Positions 1-9,015 are shown, counted from the first letter of the stretch. The stretch: DNA of 64,000 nt from Actinobacteria bacterium UBA2272 (GCA_002347725.1 DDXA01000003.1:505147-569146); one strand, 5' to 3'. Translations and numbers: made by a program. Notes: a model not told the origin generated them from the sequence alone.

Positions 1-37
1 GCATCGCGACCCCGTCACGTACGACACGCTCGAACAC
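1..37 (-). CDS. Start of a gene cut by the window edge, possibly pgeF
   Basis: Only the first 12 codons are visible: a GTG at 37-35 opens the frame VFERVVRDGVAM, which then leaves the window. A GGAGG Shine-Dalgarno sits 8 nt upstream. The gene lies on the ftsZ strand beyond ftsZ, where many actinobacteria carry the peptidoglycan editing factor (PgeF/YlmD/YfiH family). The visible residues are too few to prove that identity, so it rests on position. The convergent gene at 189 separates it from ftsZ, so it probably has its own promoter in 38-188. Confidence 0.4.
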   Translation of the reverse strand, partial: MFERVVRDGVAM

Positions 38-188
38 GGCTGTTCCCTCCGCTCGGCCCTGGAAGCCCTGCCCAGTCTGATGCTGGCAAACCCCACAGTA
101 TTACGTCACACTCGCAGAAGCGATGCGCGCACGCGCCATCGCCATGGTGTTACCACATGGCTGCTCGCTGAAAGGGGGTGACACGACT

Positions 189-692
189 ATGAAGCGGTCA
201 TTCTCGTTTGTCTCCTCGCTCTCGGTGGGCACCCTTGCCTTGCTTACTGCGGCGCCCGCCTTCGCGCAGGACTACTACAGCACGGGCGACGACGTCGCGG
301 CGCTGGCCGGACTCGGCATATACGCGTTCTGCTGCCTGGTCCCCGGCCTGCTCCTCGGCATCTTCAACCTGTGGATGCTCATCGACGCCATCATGCGTCA
401 GGAGCACGAGTACCCGAATTCAACGGGCAACTCAAAGCTCATCTGGATCCTGTTGCTTGTCTTCGTCGGTATGATCGCCGCGATCGTGTACTACTTCATG
501 GTGTTCAGGAAGATCAAGCGCGGGAAGGGCGGCCCGCCCGCTGCCGGTGGCTACCAGGCCCCGATGGCACCGCAGGCTCCGCCGATGGCACCGCAGGCTC
601 CGCCGATGGCACCGCAGGCTCCGCCGATGGCGCCACCCGCACCACCTGCGCCACCCGCGCCACCCGCTCCACCGGCACCGCCGGTCGAGTAG
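189..692 (+). CDS. Small membrane protein with PLDc_N-like domain and Pro-rich tail
   Basis: 167 residues. The ATG at 189 follows AAAGGGGGTG, a good ribosome binding site, and is preferred to the in-frame ATG at 123, which has none. Residues about 1-27 form a signal peptide ending in PAFAQ. Two hydrophobic segments follow (about 44-66 and 86-106), with WMLIDAIMRQE between them and YYFMVFRKIKRGKG after, the layout of the phospholipase D N-terminal (PLDc_N) membrane domain. That domain alone has no catalytic role. The tail is low complexity, MAPQAPP units followed by APP units, so probably an extended linker. It is convergent with ftsZ and is not part of the division operon. Function unknown. 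Confidence 0.8.
   Translation: MKRSFSFVSSLSVGTLALLTAAPAFAQDYYSTGDDVAALAGLGIYAFCCLVPGLLLGIFNLWMLIDAIMRQEHEYPNSTGNSKLIWILLLVFVGMIAAIVYYFMVFRKIKRGKGGPPAAGGYQAPMAPQAPPMAPQAPPMAPQAPPMAPPAPPAPPAPPAPPAPPVE
564..626 (+). repeat. Three exact 21-bp tandem repeats encoding MAPQAPP
   Basis: The unit begins at 564, 585 and 606 and is followed by a degenerate fourth copy and a run of GCACCX/GCGCCX triplets coding APP. The perfect nucleotide identity of the copies suggests recent slippage and a length-variable tail. Confidence 0.85.
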
Positions 693-712
693 AGCGCGAC
701 CGCCGCACCACG

Positions 713-752
713 GCACGAAGGCCTGTCGCAGCGATGCGGCGGGCCTTCGTGC
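713..752. terminator. Bidirectional hairpin, 18-bp stem with GCGA loop
   Basis: Arms 713-730 and 735-752 pair along 18 positions (two G-T pairs, the rest Watson-Crick) around a GCGA tetraloop. It begins 21 nt after the stop of the gene at 189-692. No T-tract is seen on either strand. Its position between convergent genes fits a transcription terminator. Confidence 0.65.
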
Positions 753-789
753 ATGCCGGACGCCCCCACACGTACCCCGGGAATGCGGA

Positions 790-827
790 CCGCCGCGTGA
801 CGGAGCGTTACGCTCGTCACACGGCGG
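790..827 (-). terminator. Hairpin downstream of ftsZ
   Basis: CCGCCG at 790-795 pairs with CGGCGG at 822-827, and the stem continues inward through GTGAC/GTCAC and GAGCG/CGCTC with one mismatch and one bulge. It lies 40 nt past the ftsZ stop. No clear T-tract. Confidence 0.5.
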
Positions 828-866
828 CACCACTGCAACGGGTCCGTACGAACGACCCGTGGTCTT

Positions 867-1955
867 CTACAGATTGCGTCGCTTCAGAAACGCGGGGATA
901 TCGAGATCCTCCTCGCCTGCGCTCGATGGCAGGTCGAACGTCGGGATGCGCGGACCCTCATCCTCGGCCGTCACCGCGTCGAACTCCATGGTCTCCTGAC
1001 GGCGCTTGGCGCCGAACCCGGTCGCGATGACCGTCACGCGGATCTGGTCCATCATCGAATCGTCGATCACAGCGCCGAAGATGATGTTCGCATCCGGGTG
1101 CGCCGCCGCCTGAACGACTTCGGCCGCCTCGTTGACTTCGAACAGCCCGAGGTCACTGCCGCCGGAGATCGAGAGCAAGACCCCGTTGGCACCCTCGATG
1201 CTCGACTCGAGCAGTGGGCTTGCGATGGCGGCTTTGGCAGCCTCGTGCGCACGCGTATCGCCGGTTGCGACGCCGATACCCATGAGCGCCGTGCCCGCGT
1301 CCTTCATGACCGTGCGCACGTCGGCGAAGTCGAGGTTGATGAGACCGGGTACCGTGATGAGGTCGGTGATCCCCTGACAACCCTGCCGGAGCACATCATC
1401 GGCGATCCGGAACGCATCGAGGATCGACGTCTTCTTCTCGGCGACCTGCAGCAAGCGATCGTTGGGAATGATGATGAGCGTGTCCACGAACTCCCGCAGC
1501 TTCTGGATGCCCTCTTCCGCCTGGATGGCCCGCTTGCGGCCCTCGAAGGCGAACGGGCGCGTCACAACGGCGACCGTGAGAGCACCGATCTCCTCCTTGG
1601 CGATCTGCGCGATGATCGGTGCAGCGCCCGTACCGGTGCCGCCACCCTCGCCGGCGGTGATGAAGACCATGTCGGCGCCCTGCAGCGCCTCCTTGATCTC
1701 GCCGCGGTTCTCCTCGGCGGCCTGCAGGCCGACGTCAGGATCCGCTCCCGCGCCGAGGCCCTTGGTCAGGCCGACACCGATGTGGACTTTGTAGTCGGCG
1801 TCAGACATGAGCAACGCTTGATTGTCGGTGTTCACTGCTATGAACTCGACACCCTTGACCCCGGCCTCGACCATCCGGTTGACCGCGTTCGTACCGCCGC
1901 CACCGACGCCCACGACCTTGATCACTGCCAGGTAGTTCGCCCCCGTATCGAGCAT
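867..1955 (-). CDS. ftsZ: Cell division protein FtsZ
   Basis: 362-residue tubulin-like GTPase that polymerises into the division ring at the inner membrane. The nucleotide-binding GVGGGGTNAV is at 16-25, and the tubulin signature GGGTGTG at 104-110 is preceded by AGE as in actinobacterial FtsZ rather than the common AGM. The T7-loop region (NLDFADVRTVM) is intact. After a short linker the protein ends in IPAFLKRR, the conserved C-terminal peptide that binds partners such as SepF. No ftsA is present upstream, so membrane anchoring is probably by SepF. It is the last dcw gene, separated from ftsQ by 168 nt that hold promoter-like sequences. The Shine-Dalgarno GGGAGG is 6-7 nt before the ATG. 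Confidence 0.99.
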   Translation of the reverse strand: MLDTGANYLAVIKVVGVGGGGTNAVNRMVEAGVKGVEFIAVNTDNQALLMSDADYKVHIGVGLTKGLGAGADPDVGLQAAEENRGEIKEALQGADMVFITAGEGGGTGTGAAPIIAQIAKEEIGALTVAVVTRPFAFEGRKRAIQAEEGIQKLREFVDTLIIIPNDRLLQVAEKKTSILDAFRIADDVLRQGCQGITDLITVPGLINLDFADVRTVMKDAGTALMGIGVATGDTRAHEAAKAAIASPLLESSIEGANGVLLSISGGSDLGLFEVNEAAEVVQAAAHPDANIIFGAVIDDSMMDQIRVTVIATGFGAKRRQETMEFDAVTAEDEGPRIPTFDLPSSAGEEDLDIPAFLKRRNL

Positions 1956-1992
1956 CTTTTGCCTCCCGGAGCTGCCCGTTGTGCCAATAGTC

Positions 1993-2076
1993 TAAACCTA
2001 TACTTGACGTTTACTGTGTTCGGGCAAAGGTCAATCTTCACACGAACCTTATACTAAACGCAAGGGGTTTGCAACG
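1993..2076 (-). promoter_or_regulatory. AT-rich region upstream of ftsZ with two repeated promoter-like elements
   Basis: Read on the minus strand, AGTATAAGGTT (2055-2045) and AGTATAGGTT (2004-1995) are near copies 50 nt apart. Each contains a -10-like hexamer (TATAAG, TATAGG). The upstream copy has TTGCAA 15 nt before it; the downstream copy has no convincing -35. This is the most AT-rich stretch in the division cluster. It probably lets ftsZ be transcribed apart from the upstream genes. Confidence 0.45.
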
Positions 2077-2123
2077 AGTTTTTCCGCGAGTTGCTTCCGA
2101 GCGCCCGGGCATGCACCGCGCCG

Positions 2124-3089
2124 CTACCGATCGAGCCCGCGCGAGATAGGCCGGTCGATGGAACGCACGTCTATGAAGACCACATCCTGGCCCTGCTCCG
2201 CCATGATGCCAAGCGCCAGCGCGGACTTCTCCGTAAGCTGGACCGCCTCCCCCACCATGACCTCGATACTCCCGTCGGTAATGAGGGTCGTCTCGTGGGC
2301 CGACGCGGCCGAGACCGCACGCACGCGCGACCTGAGGTCGGGCGACACGCCGGCGAGGACCTGAAGGGCGTTGAGAAGAGTGACGTCCTCGGTGACCTGA
2401 TCCGCCACCGGTTCCAGCCCCGGTACGTCGCGTATCACCGGCAGGGGTGAGTCCGTCGTGTCCAGTGATGACTCCCCAAGGAAGCGGCCGTCACCGTCGA
2501 CGAACCAGAATGTGACACCGGTATCGAGCAGCGCTGCCGGGACCCGCTCGTCGATCACGATCGTGAGCGTCGACGGGAAGCGCCGCCTTACCCGCGCGTG
2601 CGCGATCCACGGGTCGGTCTCGAGGTCAGACTCTATCTGCGCACGCGGGAACCTCAGCAGCGTGGCGTCGTCCGGGAGCGCCACGCGAGAGCGTACGTCC
2701 TCGACCGAGAGCGTGCTCGTCCCGGTCACGTCCACTGTCTCGATGGCGAACAGCTGCGAGCGATACACCGCACCGCCCAGCACAGTCACCACGATCAGGA
2801 CACCCGCGATGAGCGCACCTCTCAGGCGGAGTACCCGGCGCTGCTCGGCCCGCTTCGTCTCGCGCTGCTCGCGGCGTGCCCGCGCTGCCGCGGATTCGTG
2901 GCGCGGCGGACTCCCGCGCCGTCCGTCTCGCGACCCGCGGGCGCCACGCGATCGGCCCGCCTCGGCCGTGCCCGCAAGGTGCGCGCCAGTCTCGGACGAC
3001 CGGTTTCGGACACCCGTGTCGATATGGACCCGCTTACGCGATGTCGAACGAGCCGAGGAGCCGGATCTCTGGTTCGAGTTCGATGCCAT
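2124..3089 (-). CDS. ftsQ: Cell division protein FtsQ/DivIB
   Basis: 321 residues, bitopic. A long, basic, low-complexity cytoplasmic N-terminus (about 1-85) precedes one membrane segment (about 88-110, LIAGVLIVVTVLGGAVY). The POTRA domain follows (FAIETVDVTGTSTLSVEDV onward) and then a beta domain. FtsQ links the FtsL/FtsB pair to the septal machine. The ATG overlaps the end of murB by 56 nt. The first 60 or so residues are poorly conserved, so a later start is possible. The position between murB and ftsZ is typical of actinobacteria. Confidence 0.93.
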   Translation of the reverse strand: MASNSNQRSGSSARSTSRKRVHIDTGVRNRSSETGAHLAGTAEAGRSRGARGSRDGRRGSPPRHESAAARARREQRETKRAEQRRVLRLRGALIAGVLIVVTVLGGAVYRSQLFAIETVDVTGTSTLSVEDVRSRVALPDDATLLRFPRAQIESDLETDPWIAHARVRRRFPSTLTIVIDERVPAALLDTGVTFWFVDGDGRFLGESSLDTTDSPLPVIRDVPGLEPVADQVTEDVTLLNALQVLAGVSPDLRSRVRAVSAASAHETTLITDGSIEVMVGEAVQLTEKSALALGIMAEQGQDVVFIDVRSIDRPISRGLDR

Positions 3090-3951
3090 GTGTGTCCCTG
3101 ACCGCTATCTGTATCTTACGCATGAGCCCGAGGACGTCTGCCGCCCTCGCCCCTCCGTCGTTGACGATGAAGTTCGCGTGCACCTCCGAGATCCGCGCAC
3201 CACCCAGTCTCGTACCCTTGAGACCGGCAGCCTCGATCAGGCGGCCGGCCGAGAAGTCCGGCGGGTTCTTGAACACGCTTCCCGCACTGGGCATCCCGAG
3301 CGGTTGCGTCGCTTTCCGGCGCTGCAGGCTCCGCTCCATCTCGGCCCGGATCCTCGCCTTCTCGCCCTGCTCAAGCATCACTACCGCCTCGACGATGATC
3401 CCCGCCGAGGCGAGCCCGCTCGTGCGGTATCCCCATGCTATGTCTGTTCCCGCAACCCGTCGCAGCCCCTCGCCGGGAACGTGCAGGGTCACCGACTCGA
3501 CCACCGAGTCCATCCACACGCCGCGCGTGCCGGCGTTCATCGCGATCGCTCCGCCAACCGTCCCCGGGATACCCACGGCGAACTCCATCCCCGCCAGACC
3601 CCGCGAGAACGCCTCACGTACCACGTACGCCAGAATGCATCCTGCGCCGCATGTGATTCGCGCACCGGCCACAGAGTGGGCCTTGAACTCACGACCGAGC
3701 ACGAGTATCGCACCACGGTATCCCGCATCGCCGACAAGCAGGTTCGAGCCTTTGCCGATGACGGTCGACTCGATCCCCTCTTCGGCAAGCACGCGCTCGG
3801 CCTCGGCAAGATCGGTAACCGTGTCGCACGTGACGAGCAGGTCAGCCGGTCCACCGATACGGTACGTGGTATGCCGCGCCATCGGTTCGTCGGTGCGGAC
3901 CTCTCCGGCGATGACCTCGGTCAGGCGCGAAGCCGCACGACCGACGCTCAT
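3034..3951 (-). CDS. murB: UDP-N-acetylenolpyruvoylglucosamine reductase MurB
   Basis: 305 residues. This FAD- and NADPH-dependent cytoplasmic enzyme reduces the enolpyruvyl group to give UDP-MurNAc, the second committed step of peptidoglycan synthesis. YRIGG at 30-34 and VIGKGSNLLV at 64-73 belong to the FAD-binding fold. The catalytic serine lies in SAGSVFKNP (Ser225) and the glutamate in LEPEIR (Glu296). There is no type I insertion, so it resembles the shorter type II enzymes. It overlaps the murC stop by ATGA (3951-3948), indicating translational coupling. Confidence 0.98.
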   Translation of the reverse strand: MSVGRAASRLTEVIAGEVRTDEPMARHTTYRIGGPADLLVTCDTVTDLAEAERVLAEEGIESTVIGKGSNLLVGDAGYRGAILVLGREFKAHSVAGARITCGAGCILAYVVREAFSRGLAGMEFAVGIPGTVGGAIAMNAGTRGVWMDSVVESVTLHVPGEGLRRVAGTDIAWGYRTSGLASAGIIVEAVVMLEQGEKARIRAEMERSLQRRKATQPLGMPSAGSVFKNPPDFSAGRLIEAAGLKGTRLGGARISEVHANFIVNDGGARAADVLGLMRKIQIAVRDTHGIELEPEIRLLGSFDIA

Positions 3952-5342
3952 GACGCACCCGGTGACGCCGCGGCCGCGAGAGCGCGCACCAGTTCCCCGC
4001 CGATCGTCGTGACGTCCCCGGCACCCATCGTCATCACCAGATCCCCCGGGCGCACGCGTCCGACGACGTAGCTCTCGATGTCGGACCGGTGAGGAAAGTA
4101 GGCCACCTGACTGCGAGGGTCGTGCAACAGCAACTCGTCGAGGACCGTCTTACCCGATACTCCGGGAACGGGGGCCTCCCCGGCTCCATAGACGTCCATG
4201 AGCACGACATGGTCGGCCAGATCGAACGCGGCGCCGAACTCCGCGCCCAGAGTGCGTGTGCGGCTATAGCGGTGCGGCTGGAACACGGTCCAGATCCGTC
4301 CGAACCCCGCGTCCTTCGCCGCCTGTAGCGTTGCGCGGACCTCGGTGGGGTGATGCGCGTAGTCATCGACGACAGTCACGCCCCCGACCACTCCGATCCG
4401 GTCGAAACGCCGCCGAACGCCACTGAATCGCTCAAGCGCCTCCGCGCCGGCCTCCACGTCGAGTCCGAGCGCCCACAGGGAGGCGAGCACGCCGGTGGCG
4501 TTCACGACGTTGTGCGTACCGGGCACCGCGATCCGTGCCACGAGTCTCGCGCCGCCGGGCAGAATGACAGCGAAACGATGTCCGAACCCGTCGCGCTCGA
4601 GCGCTTCGCAGCGCACGTCCGCCTCCGTGTCGAGCCCGTACGTCACCACCCGCGCGGCAGCCACCTCCCGGGCAAGCGCCACAAGCCCGGCATCATCGGC
4701 ACAGACGACCACCGCACCATCCGGTCGCGTCTTGCCGATGAACTCCCGGAACGTCTCGAGGATCGCGCCGAACGAGCCATAGTGGTCGAGGTGGTCAGCC
4801 TCGATGTTCGTCACAAGACTCAACGTCGGCTCGAGGTAGAGGAACGAGCCGTCACTCTCGTCAGCCTCGACCACGTAGTAGCCCCCGCGACCGCACCGGG
4901 CATTTGCGCCCATGTCGTTCAGCTCACCGCCGATGAGGAACGTGGGGTCTGCTCCGATGGCGTCCATCACCGTCGCGAGCATGGAACTCGTCGTCGTCTT
5001 GCCGTGGGTCCCGGCCACCGCCAACGTCGCATCATCGCCAGCGAGGTGTGCGAGCATCTTCGCACGGGGCCACACCTCGAGGCCCCTCTCCCGCGCGGCG
5101 ACGAGTTCCGGGTTGGAATCCGGGATGGCCGACGATACGACCACGACCTCGGGGTCACCGAGGTTCGCGGCGTCATGTCCGACGGACACGGGAACGCCGG
5201 AGTCTGCAAGCGCCCGGGCATACCGGGAGGCCTTCAGGTCCGACCCGGTCACCGTCACGCCACGATCATGGAGCACCTTGGCGATGCCACTCATCCCGGC
5301 TCCGCCGATGCCAATGAAGTGCGCGTATGCGGCCTTGCTCAC
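3948..5342 (-). CDS. murC: UDP-N-acetylmuramate--L-alanine ligase MurC
   Basis: 464 residues. ATP-dependent cytoplasmic ligase that adds L-alanine to UDP-MurNAc. The N-terminal dinucleotide-like fold has HFIGIGGAGMSGIA at 8-21. The ATP-binding P-loop GTHGKTT is at 111-117. The central domain shows ADESDGSFL and NIEADHLDHYG, and the C-terminal domain has DDYAHHPTEV. Length is standard for the family. It is coupled by 4-nt overlaps to murG before it and murB after it. Confidence 0.98.
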   Translation of the reverse strand: MSKAAYAHFIGIGGAGMSGIAKVLHDRGVTVTGSDLKASRYARALADSGVPVSVGHDAANLGDPEVVVVSSAIPDSNPELVAARERGLEVWPRAKMLAHLAGDDATLAVAGTHGKTTTSSMLATVMDAIGADPTFLIGGELNDMGANARCGRGGYYVVEADESDGSFLYLEPTLSLVTNIEADHLDHYGSFGAILETFREFIGKTRPDGAVVVCADDAGLVALAREVAAARVVTYGLDTEADVRCEALERDGFGHRFAVILPGGARLVARIAVPGTHNVVNATGVLASLWALGLDVEAGAEALERFSGVRRRFDRIGVVGGVTVVDDYAHHPTEVRATLQAAKDAGFGRIWTVFQPHRYSRTRTLGAEFGAAFDLADHVVLMDVYGAGEAPVPGVSGKTVLDELLLHDPRSQVAYFPHRSDIESYVVGRVRPGDLVMTMGAGDVTTIGGELVRALAAAASPGAS

Positions 5343-6454
5343 CGCGTCTCCTTCCGAGTGCGGGCGGAACCGAGCGCAAGTGCGACGACGCGCTCCGTGG
5401 CGTCGCGGCGAGCGAGAGCCGCCGAAGCCTGAGCCATCTCCGCGCGCAGCGGCCCGTCGGCCACGAGTGCCATCACCACATCGTCGAACGCCGGACCGTC
5501 AAGGTCCGCATCAGCCACGATCCGGGCGCCGCCTGCACGAGCCACCGCATGCGCGTTGCCCGTCTGGTGGTCGTCGGTCGCAAACGGGTACGGGACCAGG
5601 ATCGCCGCCCGACCCAGAGCGGTCAGCTCGGCGATCGACGTCGCCCCCGCCCGCGCCACTACCAGATCGGCAGCCGCTATCGCGTCACCCATCCGGTCGA
5701 TGTAGTCCACGACGCGGTACCGGTCACCCTGCTCGCCGAGGGCCGCCGACACACGACGGGCCACCTCGGCGGCCTCAATCGTACCGGCCACATGCACCAC
5801 CTGCAACGACGGGACGGCAACGAGTGTCGGCGCGAGACGGACCATCGCCTCGTTCAAATGCTGCGCCCCCCTGCTGCCCCCGAAGACGAGCACGACCGTC
5901 GCATCCGGGTCGAGTCCGAGCGACGCACGCCCACGCGCAGACGACGCCTCCAGGACCGCGGAGCGCACGGGGTTCCCGGTGACGACAGCGCGCCCGGGAT
6001 GCACCAGGGCGCCGAGCGAACTCTCATAGGTCACTCCGACGGCGCGGGCCCACCGTGAGAGCACCTTGTTGGCCAGACCCGGTACCGAGTTCTGTTCGTG
6101 CAGCACGAGCGGCACCCGGGCGAGAACCGCGGCGAGGCCGACCGGCAGCGACACGTATCCGCCAAAGCCGATCACCACGTCGGGGCGCTCCCGATTGAGC
6201 AGCGCCAGCGACGCGATCACCGACGCGACAGTGATGCACGCAGAGGTCAGGAGCGTGAGCGGGTTGCCCCGGTCGAATCCCCGGGAGCGCACGGCATGGA
6301 AGGCGATGCCCGCCTCGGACACAAGGCGGGCCTCCAGGCCGTCCGGCGTGCCGACAAAAGCTACATCATGCCCCTCGGCGAGTAGCCGGTCGGCCACTGT
6401 CAGCGCCGGGTAGATGTGACCGGCTGTCCCTCCCCCGCTCACCAGAACTCGCAC
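5339..6454 (-). CDS. murG: Lipid II synthase, UDP-GlcNAc transferase MurG
   Basis: 371 residues. Peripheral membrane glycosyltransferase (GT28, GT-B fold) that transfers GlcNAc to lipid I on the inner face of the membrane, giving lipid II. The N-terminal glycine loop GGGTAGHIYPA (8-18) binds the lipid substrate. The C-terminal half carries the nucleotide-sugar site with VFGGSRGAQHLNE and the ARAGATSIAELTA helix. The start is a GTG with a GGGGG Shine-Dalgarno 7 nt upstream. It overlaps the ftsW 3' end by 89 nt, which is unusually long, because FtsW has a long charged tail. Confidence 0.98.
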   Translation of the reverse strand: MRVLVSGGGTAGHIYPALTVADRLLAEGHDVAFVGTPDGLEARLVSEAGIAFHAVRSRGFDRGNPLTLLTSACITVASVIASLALLNRERPDVVIGFGGYVSLPVGLAAVLARVPLVLHEQNSVPGLANKVLSRWARAVGVTYESSLGALVHPGRAVVTGNPVRSAVLEASSARGRASLGLDPDATVVLVFGGSRGAQHLNEAMVRLAPTLVAVPSLQVVHVAGTIEAAEVARRVSAALGEQGDRYRVVDYIDRMGDAIAAADLVVARAGATSIAELTALGRAAILVPYPFATDDHQTGNAHAVARAGGARIVADADLDGPAFDDVVMALVADGPLRAEMAQASAALARRDATERVVALALGSARTRKETR

Positions 6455-7631
6455 GCGCAGACCCCCTGGATGTCGTCTTTCGCACGAGCTTCACCCGTGC
6501 GCCGCCACTGTGGCGGGATACCGCAAGAATCAGGCCGACGCTCGTAAGCGTCAGTACCAGCGACGATCCGCCGGCGCTCACGAACGGGAGCGGGATGCCG
6601 GTGATGGGCATCAGACGGGTGACGGCAGCCATGTTCATGAGTGCCTGGACAACGATCATCGACGTGAGACCGCCGGCCATGAGCCTGCCGAACGGATCCT
6701 TGCACTCGATGGCGATGCGCATCCCTGCGTAGGCGAACGCGGCGAACGCGGCCACGACACACAGGGTACCGACAAGGCCGGTCTCCTCACCGATGATCGC
6801 GAAGATGAAGTCGTTGTGCGCCGCCGGGAGATAGAAGAACTTCTGCCGCGACAGACCGAGGCCCACGCCGAACAGCCCACCGGAGCCGAAGGCGTACAGC
6901 GACTGGATGATCTGATACCCGCTGTCAGCAGGGTCGGCCCACGGATCGAGGAATCCGGTGATCCGCTCCATTCGGTAGCCAGCCTTCCAGATCAGAAGGG
7001 ACACCGTGGGCAGGCCGGCAGCGAGCATGGCGGCGAACCAGCGCGCCCGAAGGCCACCGAGCCACAACATGACGACCGTCACCGCAACGATCGACATCGT
7101 CGTGCCCATGTCAGGCTGCAGCATGATCAACACGATGACGGGCAGCAGTGCTGCCGAGACCCTGAAGGCGAACTGGCCACCGGTGATAGCGCCGCGCCGC
7201 CACTGCACGATGAGCACGGCAACGACCAGCAGACAGCCGACCTTGGCGAACTCGGACGGCTGGATGAAGACCGGGCCGATGTCGATCGATCGCGTCGCGC
7301 CCCACTTGCCCACGCCGGCGATGTCGACCGCGAACAGCCCAACCAGCGACGCGCCCCACACGGCCCAGGCGACGACGGCCGGGCGCAACACCGAGACCGC
7401 GTTGCGCCGCTGCCGGAAGTCCCAGCGCGACGCCATTACAAGCGCGACGATGCCTCCCAGCGCGTAGATCGCCTGTCGCTTCGCGTAGTAGGCGCTGTCG
7501 CCGAACTTGACGTAGTCGGAGACCGCGGACGCCGAGTAGACCATCACCACGCCGCCCGCGACCAGCAGCGCAACGGCGATCAGCATGATGTAGGCCGAAG
7601 AGGTCAGCGACTGTCTGCGGGGAGCGGTCAC
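6366..7631 (-). CDS. ftsW: Peptidoglycan glycosyltransferase FtsW (SEDS family)
   Basis: 421 residues. Polytopic SEDS protein that polymerises lipid II at the septum together with a class B penicillin-binding protein. About ten membrane segments are evident. The catalytic-loop region reads WKAGYRMERITGFLDPWADP, and GEETGLVG is also present; FVSAGGSSLV is the conserved segment near the end. The last 50 residues are basic and disordered and overlap murG. The GTG start overlaps the murD stop as GTGA. FtsW rather than RodA is assigned from its place in the dcw cluster. Confidence 0.96.
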   Translation of the reverse strand: MTAPRRQSLTSSAYIMLIAVALLVAGGVVMVYSASAVSDYVKFGDSAYYAKRQAIYALGGIVALVMASRWDFRQRRNAVSVLRPAVVAWAVWGASLVGLFAVDIAGVGKWGATRSIDIGPVFIQPSEFAKVGCLLVVAVLIVQWRRGAITGGQFAFRVSAALLPVIVLIMLQPDMGTTMSIVAVTVVMLWLGGLRARWFAAMLAAGLPTVSLLIWKAGYRMERITGFLDPWADPADSGYQIIQSLYAFGSGGLFGVGLGLSRQKFFYLPAAHNDFIFAIIGEETGLVGTLCVVAAFAAFAYAGMRIAIECKDPFGRLMAGGLTSMIVVQALMNMAAVTRLMPITGIPLPFVSAGGSSLVLTLTSVGLILAVSRHSGGARVKLVRKTTSRGSARASSGERGRDSRSHLPGADSGRPATRRGA

Positions 7632-9013
7632 GACAGATCACGTCCCGCCAGCTCGGCCACGATCGCCTTGAACCTGCGACCTCGCTCCGCGTAGCTCGTG
7701 AACTCGTCGAACGAGGTGCATCCGGGGGAGAGCACCACCACGTCGCCGGGAGAGGCCATCTCGCTGGCGGCCCGCACGGCCGATTCGACGTCGGGCACCT
7801 GCCGACGCTCCACGTCGTAGCGCACGAGCGCCTCGGCGAACTCGGACGCCGCCTCTCCGAACAGTACGACGGCTTTGCATCGCCCGGCGACCAGCGCCGC
7901 CAGCGGAGTGAGATCGACGCCCTTGTTGCGCCCGCCGAGTAGGAGTACGACCGGACGATCCTGGAAGGCGGTAAGCGCCTTGGCCACCGCATCCGGGTTC
8001 GTCGCCTTGGAGTCGTTGAAGTACTCGACACCGTCAACGACTCCGGCAGGCTCCAACCGATGCTCGAGCGGCGCGAAGGAGCCGAGTCCCCGGCGGAGCG
8101 AGGCGATATCCGCGCCCAGGGCTGAGACAGCTGCGGCGGCGGCGAGCGCATTGCTGATGTTGTGGTCGCCCCTGATCGCGAGTTCCGCTACCGGCAACAC
8201 ACCAGTGACCGACGTCCCGTCATCGAGCACGAGCACCCCCTCCCGCACGTACGCACCGGGAGAGGGCGAGGACATGCGGCTCACGCGCAGGACCGACACC
8301 CCCTTCGCCTCGGCGATAGGGACCATCGCGAGCGCTCCGGGGTCATCCACGTCGATGACCGCGACATCCCCCGAAAGCTGGTTGGCGAAGATCCGCGCCT
8401 TGTCGGCCGCGTACGCCTCCATGCTGCCATGGTAGTCCAGATGATCGGGCGTCACGTTCAGCATGACCGACACCGTCGGATGGAACGACTCGACCGCGGC
8501 GAGCTGAAAGCTCGACACCTCGGCGACGATGATCGCCGCGGCGCCTGCCTCCTCGGCCACCCGCACCGCGGGAGGACCGATGTTGCCGGCAGGTTCGGCG
8601 ACGAATCCTGCTTCCCGTAACAGGTGCACGACAAGCGCTGTCGTCGTCGTCTTGCCGTTGGTGCCGGTGACCGCGACCCACGGCGCGCGGGATATTCGAT
8701 ACGCGAGCTCGATCTCGGAGATGATCGGGACGCCAAGGCCGCGCGCGGAGCGCATGAGCGCGCTGTGCGGCGGGATCCCCGGCGACGCCACGATGAGATC
8801 GGCTTCGGGCAGCTCATCGCTCCCGAGCAGTACCCGCGCGCCGCGCGCACGCAGGCGCCCGGCACGCTCGGCGAGCTGGCCGGCCGTGCCCGAGTCGACC
8901 ACGGTCACGCGGACAGGTGCGCCCGCCTCGGCTTGCCCGAGCGCCCACTCGGCGGCGGCCTCTCCCGAAGCACCGAGTCCCAGCACGAGGATGTGTCCGG
9001 CCCAGTCGCGCAT
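7628..9013 (-). CDS. murD: UDP-N-acetylmuramoylalanine--D-glutamate ligase MurD
   Basis: 461 residues from the ATG at 9013, two nucleotides after the mraY stop. The open frame continues upstream into mraY, but those codons are mraY in another frame. The cytoplasmic ligase adds D-glutamate to UDP-MurNAc-L-Ala. The N-terminal Rossmann-like loop is VLGLGASGEA; the ATP site is VTGTNGKTTTTALV; the substrate region has NVTPDHLDYHGSM; the C-terminal domain has NDSKATNPDAV and LLGGRNKGVDL. Length matches the family. Confidence 0.98.
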   Translation of the reverse strand: MRDWAGHILVLGLGASGEAAAEWALGQAEAGAPVRVTVVDSGTAGQLAERAGRLRARGARVLLGSDELPEADLIVASPGIPPHSALMRSARGLGVPIISEIELAYRISRAPWVAVTGTNGKTTTTALVVHLLREAGFVAEPAGNIGPPAVRVAEEAGAAAIIVAEVSSFQLAAVESFHPTVSVMLNVTPDHLDYHGSMEAYAADKARIFANQLSGDVAVIDVDDPGALAMVPIAEAKGVSVLRVSRMSSPSPGAYVREGVLVLDDGTSVTGVLPVAELAIRGDHNISNALAAAAAVSALGADIASLRRGLGSFAPLEHRLEPAGVVDGVEYFNDSKATNPDAVAKALTAFQDRPVVLLLGGRNKGVDLTPLAALVAGRCKAVVLFGEAASEFAEALVRYDVERRQVPDVESAVRAASEMASPGDVVVLSPGCTSFDEFTSYAERGRRFKAIVAELAGRDLS

Positions 9014-9015
9014 TC

